From: JANXYW01 sp964458665
GTDB taxonomy: Bacteria; Chloroflexota; Dehalococcoidia; DSTF01; JACRBR01
Assembly (NCBI GenBank): GCA_964458665.1
Contig: CAYWOO010000225.1
Coordinates: 1 to 19,965, forward strand
Reading direction: 5' to 3'
Length of the DNA stretch: 19,965 nucleotides
Part shown: positions 7,686-15,009 of the stretch, piece by piece
Layout: every line of letters begins with the position of its first letter
Position numbering within the stretch: position 1 is the stretch's first letter
The notes under the pieces: generated by a model
What the model was told of the DNA's origin: nothing
Databases searched by the model: none
The model's input: only the letters and a program-made list of their open reading frames with translations
Translations under genes and position numbers: made by a program

Positions 7686-9065
7686 CTATGGCCTCCGGTC
7701 GTACTTCGAAGCTTCCTCAGCAGCATGATCGTCGCTACGCCCGCGGAACACGAGCTTGATCGCCGTCCCCTCGAACCCGAACGCGCCGCGGATGATGTTC
7801 TCCATGTACCGCTTGTAGCCGAAGTGCACGAGCGATGCGTCGTTCAGAAAGAAGACGAACGTCGGCGGGTCGATCTCCGCCTGCGTCACGTACAGCAGTT
7901 TGATGCGATGCCCCTTCGATGGCGTCGGCGGCGGCTTCTGTGCTACAGCGCGCCGGATCACCGTGTTCAGCGCGCCCGTATCGACGTGCCGTTGACGCTC
8001 GGCGCCGACACGCACCGCCTCGCGGAGCAGCTCTGCGATGCCCGTACCGTCAAGCGCCGAAATGAAGCGGATCGGGATCCACGAAGCGAACTTGAGCTGC
8101 CAGCGCAGCCGCCGCGACCAGTCGTCTTCCGTCCACTCGCCGTCTTGTACGAGGTCCCACTTGTTCGCTACCACCACGACGCCGCGGAATGCATCGAGCG
8201 CGTACCCGACGACGTGTGTGTCCTGAGCCGTGAGTCCCTCCGACAGGTCGAACAGGCACAGCGCCACCTGCGCCCGCTCCAGCGCCCGCCGCGCGCGCAG
8301 CGCCGAATGCTTCTCGACGCCCGGCTCTATCGATCCGCGACGCCGCAGCCCCGCCGTATCGACCAACACCACAGGATGATCTTCGAACACGAACGGCGTA
8401 TCGATGACGTCGCGCGTGGTCCCCGGCACGTCGCTGACGATCACCCGATCCTCGCCAAGGATGGCGTTCACCAGCGACGACTTGCCGACGTTCGGCCGCC
8501 CGACGATCGCCAGCCGCAGCCCCGTCGTCTCCTCTTCCGGCTCGGACGGTGGGAGCGAGTCGACGATCATGTCCATCACGTCGGCGACGCCGTGCCCGTG
8601 ATGCGCGCTGATCGGCACCGGCTCGCCCAGCCCCAATTCGTAGAACGCCACGGCCGATTCTTCGCGCTCTTTGTTCTCGGCTTTGTTCGCAAGGAGCAGG
8701 ACCGGCTTCGCCGCGCGCCGCAGCAGATCCGCGACCTCGCGATCCGCCGCTGTGATACCCGCGATCGTATCGAGCACAAACAGCACCATGTCCGCTTCTG
8801 CCAGCGCGTACTCGACCTGCGCGCGCACCAGCGGCGTGTACGTGCCCGGCACGTCGGGCTCCAGCCCGCCCGTATCGACGACCTTGAACTCGCGCGCGCG
8901 CCATTCGCAATCGCCGTAGATGCGGTCGCGCGTCGTCCCTGCGAGATCCTCGACGAGCGCCGGCCGCCCGCCTACGAGGCGGTTGAACAGCGCCGACTTG
9001 CCGACGTTCGGCCGTCCAACGATGGCGACGATTGGTTTGCGTGATGTCGAGGCGGTAGTTGTCAT
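7686..9065 (-). CDS. der: Ribosome-assembly GTPase Der (EngA), tandem GTPase domains
   Basis: This 459-residue cytoplasmic GTPase is needed for maturation of the 50S ribosomal subunit. It has two complete GTPase domains followed by a KH-like C-terminal domain, the architecture unique to Der. Domain 1 shows GRPNVGKS at 17-24, DTGG at 64-67 and NKAE at 127-130. Domain 2 shows GRPNVGKS at 189-196, DTAG at 236-239 and NKWD at 301-304. The KH-like part includes KLLYVTQAEIDPPTFVFFLN (389-408). The first NKxD motif ends in Glu instead of Asp, which also occurs in some other Der proteins. The ATG at 9065 overlaps the cdaR stop by 4 nt (ATGA), so it is the last gene of the argF-cdaA-cdaR-der unit. Confidence 0.97.
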   Translation of the reverse strand: MTTTASTSRKPIVAIVGRPNVGKSALFNRLVGGRPALVEDLAGTTRDRIYGDCEWRAREFKVVDTGGLEPDVPGTYTPLVRAQVEYALAEADMVLFVLDTIAGITAADREVADLLRRAAKPVLLLANKAENKEREESAVAFYELGLGEPVPISAHHGHGVADVMDMIVDSLPPSEPEEETTGLRLAIVGRPNVGKSSLVNAILGEDRVIVSDVPGTTRDVIDTPFVFEDHPVVLVDTAGLRRRGSIEPGVEKHSALRARRALERAQVALCLFDLSEGLTAQDTHVVGYALDAFRGVVVVANKWDLVQDGEWTEDDWSRRLRWQLKFASWIPIRFISALDGTGIAELLREAVRVGAERQRHVDTGALNTVIRRAVAQKPPPTPSKGHRIKLLYVTQAEIDPPTFVFFLNDASLVHFGYKRYMENIIRGAFGFEGTAIKLVFRGRSDDHAAEEASKYDRRP

Positions 9066-10342
9066 GGCCTCTGTATCAGTGCGATCCCCAGCTCTGCCGG
9101 ATCGTTGCGAATGACGGTCGTGCCGCCCGGTGGTGTGATCTGCATCGGGATCGAATGGAGTCCCTCAGCCAACCCCTCCGCGTCGACCACCACTACGATT
9201 GACTCCGGCGTCACCGCCAGCAGTGTCGGCACGTCGCCCGCCAGCGTCACCGTCACGGCGTCCACCGGCGTCAGCGCCAGTCCCGCCGCCACGTTGCGCA
9301 CCTGCGGCACCACGCGAAATGTCTGCTCGCCCCTGGCCGGCCTGATCGTAACGGTGATCCGGGGTGCGGTCGCCGTGCTGCCGGCCGCTCCTTGCAGTCG
9401 TGCGCCCGCCGGCAGGACAAGGTTCGCCGTTCGCACCACATCGGCCCGCGCGTCAGCGATCGAGAGCTCGTCGGTGGAAATGCCGCGCACGGCGTCGATC
9501 GACTGTAGCACATCGACCGGCCCCGTCACGCTGACGATGCCCGGGTCGACGGCGACGCCGCTGACGCTATAACCCGCCGCCGGCACGCCCGTGATCGCCG
9601 GGCTCACCACGAACGTCCGCGTGAACTCGCGCTGCTCGATGCCCACATTGACGCGCGCCGTACCCGGATTCACCTTCACGCGGCTGATCTCGCCCCCGCG
9701 CGCATCGCGGGGCTTCAGCTCGATCCGGTCCTCGTTGACGTCCGCGTGCACGCCCGTCAAGAACACGTCCGCCGCGACCGAATCCACCAGCGCGACAAGG
9801 CTCTCCGGCCCGCTCACGGTCGCCGTTGATGGTTCAGTCGATGATCCCGCCGCCGAGAACCCCTGCTGCGGCGATCCGACCAGCGATACCTTCACCGGCA
9901 CGTCTTTCGTACGCACGCTCTCCAGCGTCACTTCGATGCGCGGCGGCACTACGTCCAGCACGTGTACGCGCCCGTTCGACGACGTTGCATCCACTGGCAC
10001 GGTCACTTTTCCGGCGGGGAAGCCCCCAAGGTTCACGGTCGCTTCGAAGTCGCCCGGTCGGAGCTTGTTAATCTCGCTCTTCGGCGCCTCGATGCGCAGC
10101 CGCACGGTCGCCTCCGACGCGTTCGCCACGTCGAAGCCGTTCGGTGCATTGACGAACTTCACTGCGATCGATCCGTTGAACGTGTGCACTTCCGTCGGAT
10201 TCTCGTGGTCGGTCACGAACACCCACAGCGTTAACGCCAGCGCAACCGACAGGATGACCAGGCTGATATTGCGGAACAGCGACGTGAACGCGCCGCGCCC
10301 GAAGAATAGTAGCGCGCCCGGAAGGCGCTGCAGCCAGTTCAC
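9062..10342 (-). CDS. cdaR: YbbR-domain protein CdaR, regulator of the c-di-AMP synthase
   Basis: This 426-residue membrane-anchored protein has a short cytoplasmic N terminus, one transmembrane helix at about residues 26-43, and an extracytoplasmic beta-rich region made of four YbbR-like repeats (about 52-140, 146-235, 240-333 and 340-424). Four repeats is the usual number for CdaR. In Firmicutes CdaR binds and modulates the diadenylate cyclase CdaA at the membrane. The gene lies between cdaA and der, with a GTGA overlap upstream (GTG start at 10342 within the cdaA stop) and an ATGA overlap downstream. This implies coupled translation. Recognition rests on architecture and context, since YbbR repeats are poorly conserved. 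In Firmicutes the next gene is usually glmM; here it is der. Confidence 0.92.
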   Translation of the reverse strand: MNWLQRLPGALLFFGRGAFTSLFRNISLVILSVALALTLWVFVTDHENPTEVHTFNGSIAVKFVNAPNGFDVANASEATVRLRIEAPKSEINKLRPGDFEATVNLGGFPAGKVTVPVDATSSNGRVHVLDVVPPRIEVTLESVRTKDVPVKVSLVGSPQQGFSAAGSSTEPSTATVSGPESLVALVDSVAADVFLTGVHADVNEDRIELKPRDARGGEISRVKVNPGTARVNVGIEQREFTRTFVVSPAITGVPAAGYSVSGVAVDPGIVSVTGPVDVLQSIDAVRGISTDELSIADARADVVRTANLVLPAGARLQGAAGSTATAPRITVTIRPARGEQTFRVVPQVRNVAAGLALTPVDAVTVTLAGDVPTLLAVTPESIVVVVDAEGLAEGLHSIPMQITPPGGTTVIRNDPAELGIALIQRP

Positions 10343-11130
10343 GACCGTGCTCCGTTGTGTCCGGCCAGCAGCCTCTCCAGCAGTGCACGAAGGCGCTGTT
10401 CATCCAGCCGCGTGTGCATGCGCCCCTCGGCCGCCACGGAGATCTGTCCCGTCTCCTCCGACACAATCACCGACACGGCGTCCGTTTGCTCTGTGATGCC
10501 CAACCCGGCGCGGTGGCGCGTACCCAGCTCGCCCGGCAGCGTGTTGTCCGAAAGCGGCAGCGTCACGCCCGCTGCGACTACGCGGTTGCCGCGCAGCACC
10601 ACCGCTCCATCGTGCAGCGGCGAGTTCGGGAAGAAGATGCCCTCGATCAGCTCCGGCGATGGCACCGCATCGACCGCTATCCCCGTTTCGATGTAGTCCT
10701 GCAGCCCCGTCTCGCGCTCGATCACCAGCAGTGCGCCGATCCGCTGCTTCGCCATGTCCGCCGAGGCGTCCGTCACCGCACCCAGCGTCCCCGGATTGCT
10801 GACGCTCGCCCCGAACGCGCGTGCGCCTGTGCGCCCGACGCGCTCCAGCGCCCGCCGAAGCTCCGGCTGGAAGATGATCGGCAGCGCGATGAGGATGCCG
10901 ATGAAGGAATTCCGCAGCAGAAAGTTCAGCACGCGCAGGTCGAAGATGCGCGCGAGTGCGAACGCGGCGATCAGCAGGATGAACACGCCCCGCATGACCG
11001 ACATCGCCGTCGTGCCGCGCAGCAGCATCAGCAGCCAGAACAGGATCAGCGAAATGATCGTGATATCGATCGCCGATGTCACGTCGAACTGTTCGAAATT
11101 GTCCCGGAACAGGTTGATCAGGTCGCTCAT
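10339..11130 (-). CDS. cdaA: Diadenylate cyclase CdaA (membrane c-di-AMP synthase)
   Basis: This 263-residue protein condenses two ATP into cyclic di-AMP, a messenger controlling potassium/osmolyte uptake and cell-wall homeostasis. There are two or three N-terminal transmembrane helices (about 20-37, 44-62 and 75-88) and then a DAC catalytic domain. The domain has both active-site motifs: DGA at 174-176 (within PLHDGAVVLRGNRVVAAG) and RHR at 205-207 (within GTRHRAGLGITEQTDA). Length and topology match CdaA/DacA rather than DisA or CdaS. The start ATG at 11130 lies 9 nt after the argF stop and has a TAGGTC-type ribosome-binding site inside the argF end. It overlaps cdaR by 4 nt. Confidence 0.97.
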   Translation of the reverse strand: MSDLINLFRDNFEQFDVTSAIDITIISLILFWLLMLLRGTTAMSVMRGVFILLIAAFALARIFDLRVLNFLLRNSFIGILIALPIIFQPELRRALERVGRTGARAFGASVSNPGTLGAVTDASADMAKQRIGALLVIERETGLQDYIETGIAVDAVPSPELIEGIFFPNSPLHDGAVVLRGNRVVAAGVTLPLSDNTLPGELGTRHRAGLGITEQTDAVSVIVSEETGQISVAAEGRMHTRLDEQRLRALLERLLAGHNGARS

Positions 11131-11139
11131 GTCCGCGAC

Positions 11140-12066
11140 CTACAGCTCATGGTCGCTCGTCGTCAGCGCCAGGATGGCCTTCTGCGCGTGGAGGCGATTC
11201 TCCGCCTGGTCGAACACCACCGACTGTGGGCCTTCGATCACGTCCTCCATCACCTCTTCGCCGCGGTGCGCCGGCAGATCGTGCATGAAGATCGCACCCG
11301 GCTTCGCCAGCGACATCAGCTCGCCTGTCACCGCGAACCCCGCGAACGCCTCCTTGCGCGCGGCGTAGCTGTCCTCTTGACCCATGCTCGCCCAAACGTC
11401 CGTGTACACGACGTCGGCGCCGCGCACCGCCTCCGCGGGCGTCTCGAAGAACTCGGCCGTGCCACCGTTCGCGTTCGCCAGTTCGCTGATCAGCCGCTGC
11501 GTCGGCGCCGGCAGGCTGTACCCGTCCGGCGATGCCATCGCGAAGCTCATGCCCGTCAGCGCGCATCCTTCGGCCAGCGATGCCGCCACGTTGAACCCGT
11601 CGCCGATGAACGCCAGCCGCACGCCGCGCAGCACCCCGAAGCGTTCCAGCACCGTCAGCAGATCGGCCATCGCCTGGCACGGGTGCTCTTCGTCGGAAAG
11701 CGCGTTGATCACCGGCACGTCGGCGTGCCGCGCCAGCCCCAGCAGCGTCTCGTGCGAGTACGTCCGCGCGGCGATCACGTCCACGTAGCGACTGAGCACG
11801 CGCGACACATCCGCCACCGATTCGCGCTGCCCCAGCCCAACCTCGTTCTGGCTGAGGTAGATCGCGTGGCCGCCAAGCTCCGCCATCGCCACATCAAAGC
11901 TGACGCGCGTCCGCAGCGACGGCTTCTCGAAGAGCAGCGCCAGCGTCTTCCCCCGCAGCAGGTCGTCCCCGCCTCCATCGCGCTTCAGGCTGAGCGCCGT
12001 CCGCAGGATCAGATCCATCTCATCAGGGCTGAGTTCGGCAATGGAGAGAAGATCACGCCCGCGCAC
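11140..12066 (-). CDS. argF: Ornithine carbamoyltransferase ArgF (HCLP motif altered to HDLP)
   Basis: This 308-residue enzyme makes citrulline from ornithine and carbamoyl phosphate in arginine biosynthesis. The carbamoyl-phosphate motif SLRTR is at 50-54, HPCQ at 128-131, and the ornithine-specific DVWASMG loop at 223-229. The usual HCLP signature reads HDLP at 262-265: the codon is GAT, so the conserved Cys that contacts ornithine is Asp263. I chose the GTG at 12066 because a perfect GGAGGT (12072-12077) lies 5 nt upstream and because typical OTCs begin close to RGRDLLSIAEL; the open frame extends to 12117 without such support. It is the first gene of the argF-cdaA-cdaR-der operon. N-acetylornithine or another acceptor cannot be fully excluded given the altered motif. 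Confidence 0.93.
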   Translation of the reverse strand: MRGRDLLSIAELSPDEMDLILRTALSLKRDGGGDDLLRGKTLALLFEKPSLRTRVSFDVAMAELGGHAIYLSQNEVGLGQRESVADVSRVLSRYVDVIAARTYSHETLLGLARHADVPVINALSDEEHPCQAMADLLTVLERFGVLRGVRLAFIGDGFNVAASLAEGCALTGMSFAMASPDGYSLPAPTQRLISELANANGGTAEFFETPAEAVRGADVVYTDVWASMGQEDSYAARKEAFAGFAVTGELMSLAKPGAIFMHDLPAHRGEEVMEDVIEGPQSVVFDQAENRLHAQKAILALTTSDHEL

Positions 12067-12071
12067 CGCAA

Positions 12072-12102
12072 ACCTCCGGAACTCTCGGCAAACGCCAGTA
12101 TA
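12072..12102 (-). promoter_or_regulatory. Candidate argF-operon -10 box and ribosome-binding site
   Basis: On the minus strand TATACT (12097-12102) matches the -10 consensus at five of six positions. About 18 nt further on is GGAGGT (12072-12077), 5 nt before the GTG start. Transcription from this box would begin near 12090 and give a leader of about 24 nt. No convincing -35 hexamer is seen at 16-18 nt spacing. Confidence 0.5.
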
Positions 12103-12214
12103 ACCCGCTCCCCTCACGCCCTCGCGCGCCGCTTGACGTGCGAACTTCTCGCGAACACCCGCATGTGACGATCTCGTTTCCCGCTTCCCGCCTTCCGTTT
12201 CCTGCTGAAGGCTG

Positions 12215-12223
12215 TGATATCAT
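12215..12223 (+). promoter_or_regulatory. Candidate extended -10 element for fabD
   Basis: TGATATCAT reads as TG-N-TATCAT, an extended -10 with five of six matches, at 12215-12223 on the plus strand. There is no good -35, which extended -10 promoters can tolerate. It predicts transcription from about 12230, which would exclude the upstream ATG at 12222 and favour the ATG at 12261 as the fabD start. Confidence 0.4.
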
Positions 12224-12260
12224 GCCCCCAAAGCAGGCAAGCGTTCCCACAAGACAACAC

Positions 12261-13352
12261 ATGCCACACACCCCGCCCCGCCCCGCAAAGCTCGCGCTGA
12301 TCTTCCCAGGTCAGGGCTCGCAGCACTGCGGCATGGGCAAACGCGTCGCCGACGCATCGCCGGGCGCGCGCGAGATCTTCGCCGAAGCAGGCGACATCCT
12401 CCACCTCGACGTCACGAAGATCGTCATGGAAGGCTCCGAGAAGGAGCTCGCGAAGACCGCCACCACGCAGCCGGCGATCCTCGCCGTCAGCTGGGCCTAC
12501 CTCGCCTACCTGCGTGAGCGCGCCGCCGACATGGGGCGCCAACTGCGCCCGTCGCACGTCTCCGGCCACAGCTTCGGCCAGTTCTCCGCCGCCGCTGCCG
12601 CCGACTCCATCTCGTTCGCCGATGCCCTCACGCTCGTCCGCGAGCGCGGCCGCATCATGACGACGTGGTCGAAGCGGCGCCCCGGCGGCATGGCCAGCGT
12701 CATCGGCCCCACCGACAACGACGTGCGTGCTATCTGCAGCGAGATCTCACCCGATGGCGATGTCGGCGTCGCTGCCGTCAACGCACCCGGCCAGACAGTC
12801 ATCTCCGGCACGATCGCCGCTCTCGGCCGCGCCATCGAGTCGCTGAAGGAGCGCGGCCGGGTCGTCCAGCTCCCGATCTACGTACCCGGCCACTTCCCCA
12901 AGATGTCCGAAGCGCGCGACGAACTCCGTCGCTCGATCGACCGTAGCGAATTCCGCGACCCCAGGTCGCCGATCGTGTCCAGCCTCACTGGCCGCGTCCT
13001 CACGACGGGCGCGGAAGTCCGCCAGGAGCTGAGCGATCAGATGACCGGCGCCATCAACTGGATGCGTGCCTTCCTCGAGATGCGCAAAGCCGGCGCATCA
13101 GCGTTCTTCGAGATGGGCCCGGGCCACGTTCTCGGCAACATCAGCAAACGTGTCGACCGCGAAGCCCGCTTCATCGACATCTTCGACGAATCCCAGTGGC
13201 GCGACCTCATCCTCGAGGGCCCGCCCCTCGATCCCATCGCTCCCGTGATCGTAGGGGCACGCGGTGGCGTGCCCGAGGCTGCCGACGCCGCCCCGCCTGC
13301 CGCGTCCGCCGCAAACGACAACCCACAATCCAACCGGGATCCCCGTGCCTAG
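12261..13352 (+). CDS. fabD: Malonyl-CoA:ACP transacylase FabD with unusual C-terminal tail
   Basis: From the chosen ATG the protein has 363 residues. It loads malonyl groups from CoA onto acyl carrier protein for fatty-acid elongation. Motifs: FPGQGSQ at 15-21 (oxyanion region); GHSFG at 102-106 with nucleophile Ser104 (GHSLG in most relatives); RERGRIM with Arg129; VNAPGQTVISG at 173-183; PGHFPKM with catalytic His211; and EMGPGHVLGNI at 284-294. FabD is usually about 310 residues. Here roughly 50 extra residues follow the domain; the last part is Ala/Pro-rich and includes a stretch (331-338) encoded by a palindromic repeat. In-frame starts at 12138 and 12222 are also possible, but family N termini begin close to KLALIFPGQG. 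It overlaps fabF by 8 nt. Confidence 0.92.
   Translation: MPHTPPRPAKLALIFPGQGSQHCGMGKRVADASPGAREIFAEAGDILHLDVTKIVMEGSEKELAKTATTQPAILAVSWAYLAYLRERAADMGRQLRPSHVSGHSFGQFSAAAAADSISFADALTLVRERGRIMTTWSKRRPGGMASVIGPTDNDVRAICSEISPDGDVGVAAVNAPGQTVISGTIAALGRAIESLKERGRVVQLPIYVPGHFPKMSEARDELRRSIDRSEFRDPRSPIVSSLTGRVLTTGAEVRQELSDQMTGAINWMRAFLEMRKAGASAFFEMGPGHVLGNISKRVDREARFIDIFDESQWRDLILEGPPLDPIAPVIVGARGGVPEAADAAPPAASAANDNPQSNRDPRA
13255..13274. repeat. Palindrome inside the 3' end of fabD
   Basis: GGGCACGC (13255-13262) pairs perfectly with GCGTGCCC (13267-13274) around a GGTG loop, preceded by GTAG. It lies within the fabD reading frame and encodes residues 331-338 of the C-terminal tail. The GTAGGGGCACG...CGTGCCC pattern looks like an intergenic REP-like word rather than conserved FabD sequence. 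Confidence 0.6.
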
Positions 13353-14607
13353 GCCCGACTCTCTTCCCAACCGCCGCGTCGTCGTCACCGGCATGGGCAC
13401 CGTCTGCCCGCTCGGCAACAACTGGCGCGACGCCTGGCAGGCTATGACCGAAGGCCGCTCCGGCATCGCCCGCCTCACGCAGTTCGACGTCAGCCAGTTC
13501 GAGGTGCAGATCGGCGGCGAGGTGAAGGACTTCCATCCCGAGGAAGTGATCCCCACCAAAGATCTCCGCCGCATGGACGAGAACGGCCAGTACGCCGTCG
13601 TCTCCGCGCTCGAAGCCGTCGCCGACAGCGGCCTCGTCATCGACGACCACAACCGCGACGACGTCGGCGTCATCATCGGCTCGGCGGGCGGCGGCTACGG
13701 CTTCCTGCTCCAGCAGAACGAGATCTTCCTCAAGAGCGGCTATCGTCGCGTCAGCCCGTTCCTCATCAGCAACATGCTGCCCGATGCGGCGTCCGGCCAG
13801 GTCGCGATCACGATCGGCGCCTGCGGCCCGAACATGGCGATTGCCTCCGCCTGCTCCACCGGCTCCGGCGCCATCGGCGAGTCGTGGGAAACGATCCGCC
13901 GCGGCGATGCCGAAGCGATCATCGCCGGCGGCACCGACAATCCGCTGCTGCCGGTGCTGCTCGCCGGCTTCCACGCGTTACGAGCGCTCGCCAGCGACAA
14001 CGAACACCCGGAGCGCGCCAACAAGCCGTTCGATGCCCGCCGCGACGGCTTCGTCGTCGGCCAGGGCGCGGCCGCGCTCGTGCTCGAAAGCCTCGATCAC
14101 GCGCGCACCCGCGGCGCGGAGATCTACGCAGAAGTGATCGGCTACGCATCCAGCAACGATGCGTATGACATGGTCGCCTCGCTGGAGACTGGCCGCGCCT
14201 CAGCCGTTGCGATGACCCGTGCGATGAAGAAAGCCGGGGTCGATCCGTCCGAGGTCAACTACATCAACCCACACGGCACGGGCACGCCTCTCAACGATCG
14301 CGCTGAGTCTGCCGCGATCAAGCTCGCGTTCGGCGATCACGCGAAGAAGCTCGCCATCAGCTCAACGAAATCGATGCACGGCCACCTCATGGGCGGCGCC
14401 GGGGCGCTCGAAGCAATCGCCGCCATCCAGGCGATCCGCACGGGCATCATCCCGCCGACGCTGAACTACGAAGTGCCGGATCCCGACTGCGACCTCGACT
14501 ACGTCCCCAACGTCGCCCGCCACGCCGACGTTCGCGTCGCTCTCTCCAACTCCGTTGGCCTCGGCGGCCACAACGCCTGTGTGCTCTTCCGCCGCTACGA
14601 GGAGTAG
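13345..14607 (+). CDS. fabF: Beta-ketoacyl-ACP synthase II (FabF)
   Basis: This 420-residue condensing enzyme extends acyl-ACP with malonyl-ACP in fatty-acid synthesis. The catalytic triad is clear: Cys170 in SACSTGSGA, His310 in NPHGTGTPLND, and His347 in KSMHGHLMGGAG, with Lys342 of the same motif. The N terminus has RRVVVTGMGTVCPLGN, typical of KAS II, and the C terminus ends with NSVGLGGHNACVLFRR. The frame is open from 13264, but the GTG at 13345 gives a normal N terminus and only an 8-nt overlap with fabD, so I use it; no strong ribosome-binding site is visible. No acpP, fabG or fabH is adjacent, so this is a reduced fab cluster of two genes. Confidence 0.95.
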   Translation: MPRPDSLPNRRVVVTGMGTVCPLGNNWRDAWQAMTEGRSGIARLTQFDVSQFEVQIGGEVKDFHPEEVIPTKDLRRMDENGQYAVVSALEAVADSGLVIDDHNRDDVGVIIGSAGGGYGFLLQQNEIFLKSGYRRVSPFLISNMLPDAASGQVAITIGACGPNMAIASACSTGSGAIGESWETIRRGDAEAIIAGGTDNPLLPVLLAGFHALRALASDNEHPERANKPFDARRDGFVVGQGAAALVLESLDHARTRGAEIYAEVIGYASSNDAYDMVASLETGRASAVAMTRAMKKAGVDPSEVNYINPHGTGTPLNDRAESAAIKLAFGDHAKKLAISSTKSMHGHLMGGAGALEAIAAIQAIRTGIIPPTLNYEVPDPDCDLDYVPNVARHADVRVALSNSVGLGGHNACVLFRRYEE

Positions 14608-14726
14608 CTCCCATAGCCGAGCGTGGCCTTTCAGCCCGCGACGTTCGTGCGCAAACAAGGTCGTCGTCGAGGACGAACGCACGATCAGAGGCCGTGGGGA
14701 CGCGGCTCTAGCCCAGTCCGACCGAT

Positions 14727-14750
14727 GGGACGGACCTAAAGGTGCGTCCC
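14727..14750. repeat. Hairpin repeat between fabF and the small-protein gene
   Basis: GGGACGGACC (14727-14736) pairs with GGTGCGTCCC (14741-14750) with one G-G mismatch and a TAAA loop. It lies in the 190-bp gap after fabF. A degenerate GGC/GCC palindrome (CGTGGCCTTTCAGCCCGCG) lies about 105 bp upstream, near 14615-14635. With no T-tract, this looks more like a dispersed repeat than a terminator. Confidence 0.5.
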
Positions 14751-14797
14751 TACGCCCTCGGATCGATCTGTCGCAGCGGTCGTGATAACCTGAACCG

Positions 14798-15007
14798 ATG
14801 CCGCAAGAACCGATCTACGAAAAGACCATCGCGCTGCCGCTCGGCTACGTATTCACGGCGCGCGCGCGCCCGTCCTCCATCCGCCGCACCGCGATCAAGC
14901 TGCTGCCGTGGGCGCTGGTCGCGATGGCCCCGGCTGGCCGCAGCTCACGAATCGCCCAGGCCCTGGCCAAGCGCTTCTCCCCCCTCGCGAACTACAAGAT
15001 CCGGTAG
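14798..15007 (+). CDS. Small protein of unknown function (69 residues)
   Basis: I do not recognise this protein. It begins MPQEPIYEKTIALPLGYVFT and ends RFSPLANYKIR. It is basic, and has one moderately hydrophobic patch near residues 34-47 (KLLPWALVAMAPAG), possibly membrane-associated or simply a helix. Third codon positions are strongly G/C, like the neighbouring real genes, which is the main reason to accept it. No clear ribosome-binding site precedes the ATG. Its stop codon (15005-15007) abuts the likely start of the phosphatase gene, so the two probably form one transcript. Confidence 0.55.
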   Translation: MPQEPIYEKTIALPLGYVFTARARPSSIRRTAIKLLPWALVAMAPAGRSSRIAQALAKRFSPLANYKIR

Positions 15008-15009
15008 GT

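Noticed and set aside
7725..9044. 439-codon plus-strand frame opposite der
   Set aside because: It mirrors the codons of der and has the same Arg/His-rich shadow composition.
12133..12161. TTGACG as a -35 box for fabD
   Set aside because: At 17-nt spacing the -10 position is CACCCG, so no promoter can be formed; the extended -10 at 12215-12223 is better.
10357..12168. 603-codon open frame on the plus strand antisense to argF and cdaA
   Set aside because: It is Arg/His/Gln/Asp-rich with no recognisable domain and lies entirely opposite two certain genes; long shadow frames are expected in GC-rich coding DNA.
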